NCBI RefSeq assembly: GCF_009849585.1
Contig: NZ_VCRN01000010.1
Location: 62,001 to 126,000 of the forward strand
Reading direction: 5' to 3'
Length of the DNA stretch: 64,000 bases
Origin: Bacillus sp. ZZV12-4809
Lineage (GTDB): Bacteria > Bacillota > Bacilli > Bacillales > Cytobacillaceae
Shown: positions 36,005 to 44,661 of the stretch, in pieces
Layout: every line of letters starts with the position of its first letter
Position numbering within the stretch: the stretch's first letter is position 1
Program-made: the position numbers and the translations under genes
Notes under the pieces: generated by a model
The model's input: the letters and a program-made list of their open reading frames with translations, nothing else
What the model was told of the DNA's origin: nothing
The model's database searches: none

Positions 36005-37075
36005 ATGCTGAATTTTATAATTGATTATATAGAAAATACTCCTCAAAAAATGATCAGCTATGCTGATTATATCCAGCAGGCCCTTTATCATTCGGAATAC
36101 GGCTATTATATGAAAGAAACGGAAAAAATTGGGCCTGGGGGAGACTTTATTACATCCAGCAATGTGTCTGATATATATGGAAGAACTATATCGAAGTGGT
36201 TTCAGCGAATGGCAGGGAAATATAAGCTGCCTTTTCATGTCTGTGAAATCGGTGGCGGTAATGGGCGCTTTGCGAAAGCTTTCCTTGATGAGTGGAAACT
36301 TATTTCTGATGAAGAGATTCATTACTATATTTTTGAAACCAGTCCCTATCACAGGAAACTGCAGCAGGAGCAGATTGTCTTTTCCGAACAGATCAGACAA
36401 ATTGATAGCTGGAATGAGATCACTCCATTTTGCGGCCTGATATTTTCAAATGAGCTGTTTGATGCATTGCCTGTACATGTTGTTGAAAATAGGAATGATC
36501 AATTGTATGAAATTATGGTAACCGTAAAAGAAGGAAAGCTTGCAGAAAATACTGTGCCATTAACAAATAGAGAGATTTTCTTGTTCCTTGAAGAAAGCGG
36601 TTTGTCACTTAGCAATGGCCAAAGAATTGAAATCCCTCTGCAAATGGAGCAGATGATTAAGAGTTTGTCTGCTGCTCTGTCTCAAGGATTGGTGCTGACT
36701 GCTGATTATGGCTATACAAATGAAGAATGGCAAGAGCCAATGAGAAGGGATGGAAGTCTCAGAGGTTATTATAAGCATTCCTTAATTAATGATGTACTCG
36801 AGCACCCTGGCGAGATGGATATAACCAGCCATATTCATTTTGATTCCCTGATTCGGATGGGAGAGAAAGAAGGCCTGGATTTTCATTATAAAATGAGACA
36901 GGATGAGTTCCTGCTGTCTGCAGGCATTTTACAGGAGCTTGAAGATCATTATGATCCTAATCCGTTTTCACCCATCAGCAAAAGAAACAGGGCAATCAGA
37001 AGTCTGATAATGTCCTCAGGTATGAGTACAGCTTTTCATCTAGTCCTTCAAGCAAAGAATATAGGGAAAAAATAA
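36005..37075 (+). CDS. SAM-dependent methyltransferase, MidA/NDUFAF7 (COG1565) family
   Basis: 356-residue protein with the family pattern: ISYADYIQQALYHSEYGYYM at the N-terminus, GDFITSSNVSDIYGRTISKW, the SAM-binding CEIGGGNGRFAKAFL (near residue 80), SNELFDALPVHVV, and DYGYTNEEW. The eukaryotic homologue NDUFAF7 methylates an arginine of complex I; the bacterial target is unknown. ATG with AAAAGGGAG upstream. Closed by a bidirectional terminator. Confidence 0.88.
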   Translation: MLNFIIDYIENTPQKMISYADYIQQALYHSEYGYYMKETEKIGPGGDFITSSNVSDIYGRTISKWFQRMAGKYKLPFHVCEIGGGNGRFAKAFLDEWKLISDEEIHYYIFETSPYHRKLQQEQIVFSEQIRQIDSWNEITPFCGLIFSNELFDALPVHVVENRNDQLYEIMVTVKEGKLAENTVPLTNREIFLFLEESGLSLSNGQRIEIPLQMEQMIKSLSAALSQGLVLTADYGYTNEEWQEPMRRDGSLRGYYKHSLINDVLEHPGEMDITSHIHFDSLIRMGEKEGLDFHYKMRQDEFLLSAGILQELEDHYDPNPFSPISKRNRAIRSLIMSSGMSTAFHLVLQAKNIGKK

Positions 37076-37101
37076 AAAAGCGATGGATTCATCGCTTTTT
37101 T
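37074..37101. terminator. Bidirectional terminator, methyltransferase / yqgY
   Basis: Stem AAAAAAGCGATG/CATCGCTTTTTT with a 4-base loop. Confidence 0.85.
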
Positions 37102-37109
37102 ATCGGCTA

Positions 37110-37355
37110 TTAGTGGCCGCCCGCGCCAGGTGTCATCATAAATGTTGACCAGTAAGTGAAGCCTACGAAGAAAACAGTTAAGTATGCTCCAAAAACATAA
37201 ATATACATACGTTCGGAAAGCTTTAAGTAGCTTAAAAGCAGGAAAAATCCTGTTTGGCCGAAGAAAATCAAGGACGTTGTATACATATCGCCAAGATAAA
37301 ACATTACAGCGAATATTCCCGTCCAGAATCCTAATACTCTGTACATACGATCCAT
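37110..37355 (-). CDS. yqgY: DUF2626 membrane protein YqgY
   Basis: 81-residue protein with three hydrophobic segments (LGFWTGIFAVMFYLGDMY, LIFFGQTGFFLLLSY, YIYVFGAYLTVFFVGFTY) and a Gly-rich end. Same length and place as B. subtilis YqgY. ATG behind AAGGAGGGATA. Function unknown. Confidence 0.88.
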   Translation of the reverse strand: MDRMYRVLGFWTGIFAVMFYLGDMYTTSLIFFGQTGFFLLLSYLKLSERMYIYVFGAYLTVFFVGFTYWSTFMMTPGAGGH

Positions 37356-37520
37356 ATGTATCCCTCCTTTTACCCTTACAAGTCCATCACTACAATATTA
37401 TAAAGTAAATGCTTAATAAAAGTAAATAATGGTTTCTAAATAGTCAAGAAAAGGGCGTGACAAAATGCATTGTGCCTGCTTTAAGAATGGTCTTTATCCG
37501 CAGATTTTCCCTTTATGACA

Positions 37521-38219
37521 TTAATTTCCTACTATTGCTTTGTATGCGCATGAATCACAGCCGGTTAACATATTTTGCTTTTCCACCAGCTGAATGGATT
37601 CAAACAGACTTTCAAACATTCCCTTTAAAAATTCATAGTGCATATTGCACACTGGCTCTGCATGCCGGGCTGCAACTTCTTTAAATGGGCAATTATAAAT
37701 TTGAAAATAGACGATGGTCCTTTCATCATTGGCATCAAATTCTGGATGGAATCCTGACAAATCGGCAGCATGCTTTAAGATGTTCAGTTTCTGGTCAAAA
37801 GTAAGTTTATCTATGTTTCCATACCGTTTAAGCTCTTGCAAGATCAGCTCGCTGCCAAACTTTTTCCCCGTCGAATACAGGGCTTTTCTTCCTTCTTCAC
37901 CTAACTCAAGCATACTTTCCATGGCTATTTTGGCCAGCAGCTGATAATCCCTGTAAGGGAAATGAAGCTGAACTACATCATCAGATAACCGGTATAATCG
38001 GCTGGGCCTTCCGCCTTTGCCGGTTTTTTTTGTTTCAGAAACAAGCATGTTTACATCTTCCAGCTTGGATAAATGCAATCTTGCAACATTGGGATGGATG
38101 CTGAAATTATCTGCAATCTCCTGTACGGTAACATCTTTATGTCTCTTGGTTATATATTGATAAATATAATAGCGGGTTGGATCGGATAACACATTTGTTA
38201 TTTTTAATGTTTGCTCCAT
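37521..38219 (-). CDS. Winged-helix transcriptional regulator with cysteine-bearing sensor domain
   Basis: 232-residue regulator. ArsR-like winged helix in residues 1-75 (LSDPTRYYIYQYI, TVQEIADNFSIHPNVARLHLSKLE, GRPSRLYRLS). The C-terminal domain has C near 176, C near 190 and a C-x2-C pair near 222-225 (NCPFKEVA, PVCNMHYEF, TGCDSCAYK), which could bind an Fe-S cluster, as in SufR-type (COG2345) regulators. Target genes are unknown; it is divergent from mgsR, so they may share control. ATG behind GAGGTGAC. Confidence 0.85.
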   Translation of the reverse strand: MEQTLKITNVLSDPTRYYIYQYITKRHKDVTVQEIADNFSIHPNVARLHLSKLEDVNMLVSETKKTGKGGRPSRLYRLSDDVVQLHFPYRDYQLLAKIAMESMLELGEEGRKALYSTGKKFGSELILQELKRYGNIDKLTFDQKLNILKHAADLSGFHPEFDANDERTIVYFQIYNCPFKEVAARHAEPVCNMHYEFLKGMFESLFESIQLVEKQNMLTGCDSCAYKAIVGN

Positions 38220-38371
38220 TTATTGTCACCTCAAAAGGGTTATTTATTCCCGAGGTCATCAGCTGTCAATAAAAACTCTGCTGGCGCCTTCCCGGCCTGC
38301 TTCCATTATAATACAGCCGTTTAAGGTTAACACTTTATTCACTATAAGTTTAGAAAATGTTCACAAATGAA

Positions 38372-38397
38372 GTTTAATTATTTACTTATATGTGTAT
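38372..38397 (+). promoter_or_regulatory. Sigma-B-like promoter of mgsR
   Basis: GTTTAA (38372-38377), 14-bp spacer, GTGTAT (38392-38397), one mismatch from GTTTAA-N12-15-GGGTAT. It lies 66 bp before the start codon. B. subtilis mgsR is known to be sigma-B dependent, which supports the call. Confidence 0.55.
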
Positions 38398-38463
38398 ACA
38401 TTAATTGTACAAATATTATACAAATAATTTAAGTTAAATTATGAATTTGTGAGGTGAAGAGGT

Positions 38464-38817
38464 ATGAGCCAATTGACATTTTTCACATATCCCAGCTGTA
38501 CTTCCTGCAGAAAGACGAAAAAATGGCTGACATCCCATTCTATTGATTTTGAAGAAAGGCATATCTTCAGGGAGACTCCATCATCAAGAGAACTATTGAA
38601 GATCCTTTCTTTAACCACAAGCGGACTAGATGAGCTTCTCGCGACCCGAAGCCAGACCTATAAAGAATTGGGACAGAACCTTGAGGAATTAACTTTATCT
38701 GAAGTGGTGCAAATGGTCATTAAGGAGCCAAAACTTTTGCGTAGGCCGATTCTGACAAACGAAGATAAGCTTGTTATCGGCTATAATCCTGATGCATTTA
38801 AGTCTATGGCTAAATAG
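38464..38817 (+). CDS. mgsR: Spx/MgsR-family stress regulator
   Basis: 117-residue ArsC/Spx-type protein with the redox switch C12-T-S-C15 and the family pattern KKWLTSHSIDFEERHIF, LLRRPILTNEDKLVIGYN. Spx-type proteins bind the alpha subunit of RNA polymerase. The place (after yqgY, before tRNA-Gln) matches B. subtilis MgsR (YqgZ), modulator of part of the general stress response. ATG behind GAGGTGAAGAGG. Confidence 0.88.
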   Translation: MSQLTFFTYPSCTSCRKTKKWLTSHSIDFEERHIFRETPSSRELLKILSLTTSGLDELLATRSQTYKELGQNLEELTLSEVVQMVIKEPKLLRRPILTNEDKLVIGYNPDAFKSMAK

Positions 38818-38830
38818 GCTTTTCTAAAAG

Positions 38831-38862
38831 TGAAAAAGGAAGGACATCGCGTGCCCTTCCTC
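38831..38862 (-). terminator. Terminator of tRNA-Gln (and possibly mgsR)
   Basis: On the minus strand GGAAGG-loop-CCTTCC followed by TTTTTCACTTTT, 6 bases after the tRNA 3' end. Confidence 0.6.
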
Positions 38863-38867
38863 AGCTA

Positions 38868-38939
38868 CTGGGCTAGCAGGATTCGAACCTGCGCATAACG
38901 GAGTCAAAGTCCGGTGCCTTACCGCTTGGCTATAGCCCA
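38868..38939 (-). tRNA. tRNA-Gln (anticodon TTG)
   Basis: 72 bases on the minus strand fold as a cloverleaf: acceptor TGGGCTA/TAGCCCA with discriminator G, D-arm with AAGCGGTAAGGC, anticodon arm CCGGA-CTTTGAC-TCCG giving TTG, and T-arm GCAGGTTCGAATCCTGC. CCA is not encoded. Its site after mgsR is as in B. subtilis. Confidence 0.97.
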
Positions 38940-38971
38940 TTGATTCCTCAATACACTTTTATTATGAAAAG

Positions 38972-38984
38972 AAAAAAAATTTTT
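38972..38984 (+). promoter_or_regulatory. Possible ComK half-site upstream of comGA
   Basis: AAAA-N5-TTTT at 38972-38984, with a second AT-rich tract (A7T3) at 39000-39009. ComK binds pairs of such AT-boxes before comG in B. subtilis. The match may be chance in AT-rich DNA. Confidence 0.3.
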
Positions 38985-39085
38985 ATTCACAAATTCGTCA
39001 AAAAAATTTGCCGTAAAATGAAGGAAAGGCTCCGGTTAAGTCGAATAATAATCCTGAATAACTAAAAAAGGTGGTGCATAACTAG

Positions 39086-40156
39086 TTGAGTATAATTGAA
39101 AGAATGGCAGAACGAATTATTAAGGATGCTGTCAGATGCCATGCTTCTGACATCCACATCATTCCCCGGAGAAAAGACACATTAATTCAGCTGAGATTCG
39201 GCAATCAATTAACCCCCAGGCTTTATCTTCCCAAAGAAGAGTGCGACAGATTGATTTCTCATTTTAAATTTACAGCTTCGATGGACATAGGTGAAAAAAG
39301 GAGGCCTCAGAGCGGTGCTTATTCACTCGAAGTAGACGGACAAATGATTGGTCTGCGCTTTTCAACTCTCCCATCAAGCCACAGTGAAAGCCTCGTTATC
39401 AGAATCCTTCCCCAGCAGGAACAAATTCCCTTTTATCAAATCAGCCTTTTTCCAGACATGACAAGAAAAATGCTTGCACTGCTGAAGCATGCACATGGAT
39501 TAATTATTTTCACTGGCCCGACAGGCAGCGGAAAAACCACTACATTGTATTCTCTTCTAAATGAAACCTCCCATATGTTCCATCGAAATGTAATCACCCT
39601 GGAAGATCCCATTGAAAAAGAAAATGACCTGGTACTGCAAGTTCAAGTGAATGAAAAAGCTGGCGTATCTTATTCTGCTGGCTTAAAAGCAATCCTTCGC
39701 CATGACCCCGATATCATTATGGTGGGGGAAATCCGGGATGCAGAAACGGCAAAGATTGCAGTTAGAGCAGCTCTTACTGGACATCTCGTTTTAAGCACCA
39801 TGCATACCCGGGATGCCCAGGGGGCTGTATATCGTTTAGCTGAGTTTGGAGTGAACATGCTGGAAATTGAACAGACTTTAGTGGCTGTTACCGCACAGCG
39901 TCTTGTCGAATTGAATTGTCCCTATTGTGAAGGGGAGTGCTCCCCATTCTGCTATGGATATGGCAGGTGGAAAAGGGCAAGTGTGTTTGAGTTGCTGGCA
40001 GGAAGGGCGCTCAATGCCTCCATTAAGAAGGCAAGAGGCGAAAGCAGTCTAGTTAAATATCGAACACTCAAGGAAGTCATAACTAAGGGGATTGCCCTTG
40101 GCTATATAAAGGAAACTGAGTACAACAGGTGGGTGCACGGCGATGGAGAAACATAA
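39086..40156 (+). CDS. comGA: Competence pilus ATPase ComGA
   Basis: 356-residue type II/IV secretion ATPase (GspE/PilB family, short form). Asp/His boxes HASDIHIIPRR and GEIRDAETAKIAVRAALTGHLVLSTMHT, and Walker A GPTGSGKTTT near residue 150. A C-terminal Cys cluster CPYCEGECSPFC may bind metal. TTG start behind AAAAAGGTGG. First gene of comGA-GG; overlaps comGB by 14 bp. Powers assembly of the transformation pseudopilus. Confidence 0.95.
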   Translation: MSIIERMAERIIKDAVRCHASDIHIIPRRKDTLIQLRFGNQLTPRLYLPKEECDRLISHFKFTASMDIGEKRRPQSGAYSLEVDGQMIGLRFSTLPSSHSESLVIRILPQQEQIPFYQISLFPDMTRKMLALLKHAHGLIIFTGPTGSGKTTTLYSLLNETSHMFHRNVITLEDPIEKENDLVLQVQVNEKAGVSYSAGLKAILRHDPDIIMVGEIRDAETAKIAVRAALTGHLVLSTMHTRDAQGAVYRLAEFGVNMLEIEQTLVAVTAQRLVELNCPYCEGECSPFCYGYGRWKRASVFELLAGRALNASIKKARGESSLVKYRTLKEVITKGIALGYIKETEYNRWVHGDGET

Positions 40157-41174
40157 ATGGACCATTCAGGAACAGGGTTTGTTTCTGAAGAATACAGGGG
40201 AACTGTTGTCCAGAGGGTACCCTTTATCTGAGGCGCTTGAGTCACTGGTGCATCAGCTCCCTTCAAAAAGAAAACATGAAATCACGGAGTGCCTCTCTCA
40301 ATTAAGAGAAGGGTTTCCATTTTATCAAATACTCGCAACCATGAACTTTAATAAAAATCTGATTGGCTATGTTTTTTTTGCTGAACAGCACGGAGGCCTT
40401 GCTTCTGCATTTCTTGAAGGAAGCGAAATGGTGCTCCGAAAAGGCAAGGACATTGAAAAATTGAAAAAACTGATGGCCTATCCGATTTTCCTGATGCTCA
40501 TTACCGCATTCTTATTTATTTTCGTTGATAATGTCCTGTTGCCCCGTTTCTCTTCCTTATTCGTTTCAATGCAGCTTCAGCCTAATTTCTTTACAAAAGC
40601 AGTTTATTTATTTGGTGACTTTCTTCCATTACTTTTTCTGATTCTGGTCTGCAGCTTGGCCGGTTTGCTTATATACTACTGTGCCAGATTCAGAAAACTG
40701 TCCCCTATCCAGCAAAAAAGGATCCTAGTAAGAGTGCCTGCAGCTGGCCATTTTCTTCGCCTTTACTATACTCATTTCTTTGCTGTACAGCTGAGCTATC
40801 TTTTAAATGGCGGTTTATCCATACATGAGGCACTGAGTCTTTTTGAGAAAAATGATAAGCAGCCTTTTTATAGTGCCCTCGGCAAAGCTGTAAAGATCAA
40901 GCTCCGTGAAGGGAATAAGCTGGAAGACATTCTGATGAGTTTTCCATTTTTTGAAAAGGAACTTGCTAATATTATCAGACATGGTCAAAAAAATGGCAGG
41001 CTGGACCAGGAATTAACTTTTTTTAGCAGGCATTGTCTGCGTAAAATGGAGGAAAACACAGAAAAGCTCCTTAAGATCATTCAGCCCACTTTATATATGT
41101 TTATCGGTTTTTTAATCGTTTCGATGTATTTGGCAGTTCTGCTGCCTATGTTTCATCTACTGGAGGGATTTTAA
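40143..41174 (+). CDS. comGB: Competence pilus platform protein ComGB
   Basis: 343-residue GspF/PilC-type inner-membrane platform protein with two T2SSF halves, each ending in membrane segments (about 115-140, 165-185 and 315-340), and motifs GYPLSEALESL and GGLSIHEALSLFE. Overlaps comGA and touches comGC. Anchors the pseudopilus base. Confidence 0.93.
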   Translation: MEKHKWTIQEQGLFLKNTGELLSRGYPLSEALESLVHQLPSKRKHEITECLSQLREGFPFYQILATMNFNKNLIGYVFFAEQHGGLASAFLEGSEMVLRKGKDIEKLKKLMAYPIFLMLITAFLFIFVDNVLLPRFSSLFVSMQLQPNFFTKAVYLFGDFLPLLFLILVCSLAGLLIYYCARFRKLSPIQQKRILVRVPAAGHFLRLYYTHFFAVQLSYLLNGGLSIHEALSLFEKNDKQPFYSALGKAVKIKLREGNKLEDILMSFPFFEKELANIIRHGQKNGRLDQELTFFSRHCLRKMEENTEKLLKIIQPTLYMFIGFLIVSMYLAVLLPMFHLLEGF

Positions 41175-41497
41175 TGAAATGGCGCAATTTAAACAATAAC
41201 AGAGGTTTCACGCTCATTGAAATGATGATTGTTTTATTGGTGATATCAGTACTGTTAATCATCACCATTCCCAATGTAACGAAACACAATTCAAAAATAA
41301 ACAGCAAGGGATGCGATGCGTTTGTCAAAATGGTGCAGGCGCAGGTTCAGGCATATGAAATCGATAAAAAAGCACTTCCTTCGAATATACAGGACTTAGT
41401 GGCTGCCGAATATCTCAATGAAGATACCACAACTTGTCCTAATGGAGATGCCGTTAAGATTTCTGCGGATGGGAAGGTTGAATCAGTAGAGTCATGA
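41174..41497 (+). CDS. comGC: Major pseudopilin ComGC
   Basis: 107-residue type IV pilin-like protein. Prepilin motif NRGFTLIEMMIVLLVI with cleavage between G11 and F12 and the conserved Glu at mature position 5. Two Cys (GCDAF and TCPNG) fit the disulfide of the mature pilin. Its ATG overlaps the comGB stop by one base. Confidence 0.95.
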   Translation: MKWRNLNNNRGFTLIEMMIVLLVISVLLIITIPNVTKHNSKINSKGCDAFVKMVQAQVQAYEIDKKALPSNIQDLVAAEYLNEDTTTCPNGDAVKISADGKVESVES

Positions 41498-41934
41498 TAA
41501 AAGACAAAGCAGGCTTTACATTGATAGAGTCGCTATTCGTTCTCAGTATTTTCCTTATTATTGCCTCGGTTACAGCCCTGCTTCTTAAACCTCATTTTTT
41601 CTATCTTGAAAAGATAATGTTCTTTTCCCAATTTAGATCTGACCTCCTTTATGCCCAAAACTATGCCATAACCCATCAGACAGATGTAACTATTCAGATT
41701 ATTCCTGAGGAGAATAGGTATTTCGCTAATGAAAAGCTTGCAGCAGATCCTATCTTTAGCAGAGAATATCCCGAGATCATTAAGATTAAACCGGGAACAA
41801 TGCCAATGTACTTTCTATATGGACCAGGTGGTATTACAAAAGATTTTGGAAGCTTCTATATTAAAGCAGACAAGGAGCTATATAAAATAACATTTTTTAT
41901 CGGAAGAGGACGATTTAATGTGGAGAAGGAATGA
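41494..41934 (+). CDS. comGD: Minor pseudopilin ComGD
   Basis: 146 residues; prepilin motif KAGFTLIESLFVLSIF, then a GspH-like globular part. ATGA overlap with comGC. Minor pilin needed for DNA uptake. Confidence 0.9.
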   Translation: MIKDKAGFTLIESLFVLSIFLIIASVTALLLKPHFFYLEKIMFFSQFRSDLLYAQNYAITHQTDVTIQIIPEENRYFANEKLAADPIFSREYPEIIKIKPGTMPMYFLYGPGGITKDFGSFYIKADKELYKITFFIGRGRFNVEKE

Positions 41935-42244
41935 AGGCTTTTTTCTGGCTGAGCTCCTGCTGTCTTTATCAGGGATGCTGCTTGCAGCAGGAATAATTTT
42001 TCCCCTTATCATAAAGGCAACTGAGCAGGCAGAAGAAGTAAAACAGGATTATGAAAGCACCAAGCTGCTTTTTGAAAGTCTTATGGAGGCTGCATCGGAA
42101 GGGAGTTTTCCTGAGGGGAAAGCCATGGAGGTAAATCAAACGGTTTATAAAATTCTCCCTAAGGAAAAGCAAGGAGTTATGGAGGTTTGCATAAGGTATG
42201 AGAATGTACGGGGTAAAGCAAAGGAAAAGTGTGAGGTATTTTAG
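41918..42244 (+). CDS. comGE: Minor pseudopilin ComGE
   Basis: 108 residues with the prepilin-like N-terminus NEGFFLAELLLSLSGMLLAAG. The start overlaps comGD by 17 bp. Weakly conserved protein identified by position and N-terminus. Confidence 0.85.
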   Translation: MWRRNEGFFLAELLLSLSGMLLAAGIIFPLIIKATEQAEEVKQDYESTKLLFESLMEAASEGSFPEGKAMEVNQTVYKILPKEKQGVMEVCIRYENVRGKAKEKCEVF

Positions 42245-42677
42245 TAATGAGGGATTTACAATGCTTGAAATGCTATTTGCATTTTCAGTTTTTTTATTGA
42301 TTGTTTCCTTATTGCCGGTTAGCTTAAATTTCCTTTCTCATGACTGGAAAATGGAAGCCAGGACACAAAGGCTTGAATGGCATGTATTTATTAATCAGCT
42401 GAAAAAAGAAATCAGAATGGCTGATGCTTCAAAAATAACACCTGCTTCAATTGTGTTAACTGTAGACGGGAAAACTGTTCTTTATGAGAAATATGGGTCC
42501 AGCTTGCGAAGGAGAGTAGATATGAAAGGACATGAGATTGTCCTTCAAAAATTGAAAAGCATTTCATTTGCGTCTGCCAATGGCGGAGTAGTAATAAATG
42601 TTTCAGATAATTTTGATCAAGAGCATTCCGCATTTCTTTATTACTTAATGGATATGGAGGATATTGATGTACCGTAA
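42198..42677 (+). CDS. comGF: Minor pseudopilin ComGF
   Basis: 159 residues from ATG 42198, or 148 from GTG 42231, which has AAAGGAAAAG just before it; the second start is quite possible. Prepilin motif NEGFTMLEMLFAFSVF, then a globular domain (LEWHVFINQLKKEIRMAD, LRRRVDMKGHEIVL). Overlaps comGE and comGG. Confidence 0.87.
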   Translation: MRMYGVKQRKSVRYFSNEGFTMLEMLFAFSVFLLIVSLLPVSLNFLSHDWKMEARTQRLEWHVFINQLKKEIRMADASKITPASIVLTVDGKTVLYEKYGSSLRRRVDMKGHEIVLQKLKSISFASANGGVVINVSDNFDQEHSAFLYYLMDMEDIDVP

Positions 42678-43050
42678 TCAAAATGGATTTGCTTATCCTC
42701 TTACTTTAACAATCATTCTGGCTGCACTTTTCCTTCTTACCATTCAATTAGATCAATTTATTTCTGAGAAAAGGATTGTGAAACAGACTGAAACCGTAAT
42801 GATGCAGGAATATTACCTGCTTTCTTCCTTTAAAAAAACAGAAAAAATGCTAATGGAAAATATTACTCCGGAAGAGTCAGGAGTTTATTTGTTTAAAGAT
42901 GGGAAGGTCTCTTATGAAATTTCTCCTGTGGCAGCAAGCCTAATTCAGATTACTTTCAAAACAAAAATTGGCTCTGCTAAGGAAATTACCGGTTATGCTT
43001 ACTATGACACAGACCTGCAAAAAATGATAAAATGGATTGAAAAAAACTGA
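42667..43050 (+). CDS. comGG: Competence protein ComGG
   Basis: 127 residues starting MYRNQNGFAYPLTLTIILAALFLL, a prepilin-like hydrophobic N-terminus with the Glu replaced. ATG 42667 chosen for GGAGGATATTG upstream; the frame opens at TTG 42664. Last gene of the operon, 12 bp before shikimate kinase. Confidence 0.87.
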   Translation: MYRNQNGFAYPLTLTIILAALFLLTIQLDQFISEKRIVKQTETVMMQEYYLLSSFKKTEKMLMENITPEESGVYLFKDGKVSYEISPVAASLIQITFKTKIGSAKEITGYAYYDTDLQKMIKWIEKN

Positions 43051-43062
43051 GTGGGGATAAAG

Positions 43063-43560
43063 ATGAAGCCAATTTACTTAATCGGATTCATGGGTTCCGG
43101 CAAAACAACTATTGGAAAAGAGCTGGCAGCCTGCTTAAATCAGCAAGTAATCGATACAGATGAAGAAATAGTTAAGCGGGAAAATAAGAGTATTAATGAT
43201 ATTTTCGCGCAGCATGGAGAGCAATACTTCAGAAACCTTGAATCACTTATTTTAAATGAATTGGATGAAAGAGCGCGAGTTATAACTACTGGCGGGGGAA
43301 TTGTGATAAAGCCTGAAAACAGAAAATGGCTTAGCGAAAAGGGGATTGTTTTCTTCCTTTATGCGTCTCCTGAAGAAATTTTCAAACGGATAGAAAAGGA
43401 TCATACCAGACCGCTTCTGAAAGGTGATAAAAAAAAGCTGATTCACGAAATTTATGAAAAAAGAATGCCGCTCTATAAAGAAACAGCTCATGTGACCATT
43501 GATACAACTAATAAAGATACATCAGAAATTATACAAGAGATAATAGATTGTTTAGAGTGA
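43063..43560 (+). CDS. aroK: Shikimate kinase
   Basis: 165-residue P-loop kinase that makes shikimate 3-phosphate for aromatic amino acids. Walker A GFMGSGKTT, shikimate-binding DTDEEI and FR-NLES, Gly-rich TTGGGIV, lid arginines in DHTRPLL. ATG 43063 preferred, with GTGGGGAT upstream. It follows comGG by 12 bp and may be read from the comG promoter. Confidence 0.93.
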   Translation: MKPIYLIGFMGSGKTTIGKELAACLNQQVIDTDEEIVKRENKSINDIFAQHGEQYFRNLESLILNELDERARVITTGGGIVIKPENRKWLSEKGIVFFLYASPEEIFKRIEKDHTRPLLKGDKKKLIHEIYEKRMPLYKETAHVTIDTTNKDTSEIIQEIIDCLE

Positions 43561-43638
43561 AAACCCGTTGGACATACTTGTAAATGATAAAAAGCAGGAT
43601 GCCATGGCAATTCTGTGCGGAATAAAGGCGGTATGAGT

Positions 43639-43824
43639 ATGAAATCCAACGATTATGTAAAGTATCTTACACAGACAGTAGTAAAATATATTGACCAGCC
43701 AAAAGATGAGCGAAAGCGGCATCGAATTGAAAAAAAGGACATGAAAGAGCCGTTTTTATTCAGATGGTTTGGCATGATTTCTTATCTATTCTACTTGGGG
43801 ATGAGAAGAAAAAAAAACAAATAG
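43639..43824 (+). CDS. yqzE: YqzE family protein
   Basis: 61-residue basic protein MKSNDYVKYLTQTVVKYIDQPK... with a C-terminal FLFRWFGMISYLFYLGMRRKK, matching YqzE, which follows comG in many bacilli. ATG at 43639 fits an AAAGGCGG site; ATG 43633 is possible. Function unknown. Confidence 0.8.
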   Translation: MKSNDYVKYLTQTVVKYIDQPKDERKRHRIEKKDMKEPFLFRWFGMISYLFYLGMRRKKNK

Positions 43825-43831
43825 CTCATGC

Positions 43832-43860
43832 AAAAAACCGGCAAAGTCTGCCGGTTTTTT
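43832..43860. terminator. Bidirectional terminator between yqzE and yqhG
   Basis: Perfect 12-bp stem AAAAAACCGGCA/TGCCGGTTTTTT with a 5-base loop. Confidence 0.9.
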
Positions 43861-43866
43861 GCCATT

Positions 43867-44661
43867 TTAGACTGCGCTGTCTGTCAGATAAAAGAGACCG
43901 CCATTTATTATGGAGATATTAATCTTTGGCTCATATTGCTCCTGAAGGGCAGTTTTTTCGTTTCCATAACTTTCCCCTTTTTCTTCCGCCTCTTCGTAGA
44001 AATGTTCAAGAAGTCTAAGATCTTTTTGCCAGCGCTCACGGGCTTCCTCTGCCCATATATGATCTTCTTGTTCAATTTCGGCCTTAATGAAATTTGCTAC
44101 CCTGAATACTCCACTCCCCGGCTTAATAAGCGGAGACAAGGTAAACGAGTAATCTGGGATTTTAGGTGTAAGGCTCATGCCGAGCAATCTGTCATGAAAA
44201 TTTTCGACCATTTGGCCATTAATTAGTTGTAGGCCGATTGATTTAAAGACATCCCGTTTTCGGTCGCATTGATAAGATACGCGAATGTTCATTCCTAGCC
44301 AGGGCCTTAACGGAACCTGATTTCCAGGTGCCTGCCGGTGATTTTCATATAATCGTATATAGCCTGCCAGTTTCCGGGCTGAATCAAAGATCTGGTGAAG
44401 CCTCGGTGAGCCGAAGTGAATGACTTCCCCCTTTATATGTGGCGGCGCCAGCTGCTGGTTTGTAATAAGCGTCAGCTGCATGGGATTTGGAATTCCGCCT
44501 GTTTTTTCGAGATAATGCCAATAAAAGGGCCGATTCATTAGTTCCTTATCCAAATCAATCGTCAGCTGCACGGTCATATACCCTGGACCTTTATCAGTTA
44601 TTTCACACCCATTTGCGTGAAAATACCTTTCAAGGAATTTATGAATTTCCTGTTGCTGCAT
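43867..44661 (-). CDS. yqhG: YqhG family protein
   Basis: 264-residue soluble protein, same length and place as B. subtilis YqhG. Features include GYMTVQLTIDLDKELMNRPFYWHY and an acidic helical end. The start overlaps the upstream helicase gene by 23 bp, so the two are translationally coupled. No known activity; the constant pairing suggests a partner or substrate adaptor of the helicase. Confidence 0.88.
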   Translation of the reverse strand: MQQQEIHKFLERYFHANGCEITDKGPGYMTVQLTIDLDKELMNRPFYWHYLEKTGGIPNPMQLTLITNQQLAPPHIKGEVIHFGSPRLHQIFDSARKLAGYIRLYENHRQAPGNQVPLRPWLGMNIRVSYQCDRKRDVFKSIGLQLINGQMVENFHDRLLGMSLTPKIPDYSFTLSPLIKPGSGVFRVANFIKAEIEQEDHIWAEEARERWQKDLRLLEHFYEEAEEKGESYGNEKTALQEQYEPKINISIINGGLFYLTDSAV

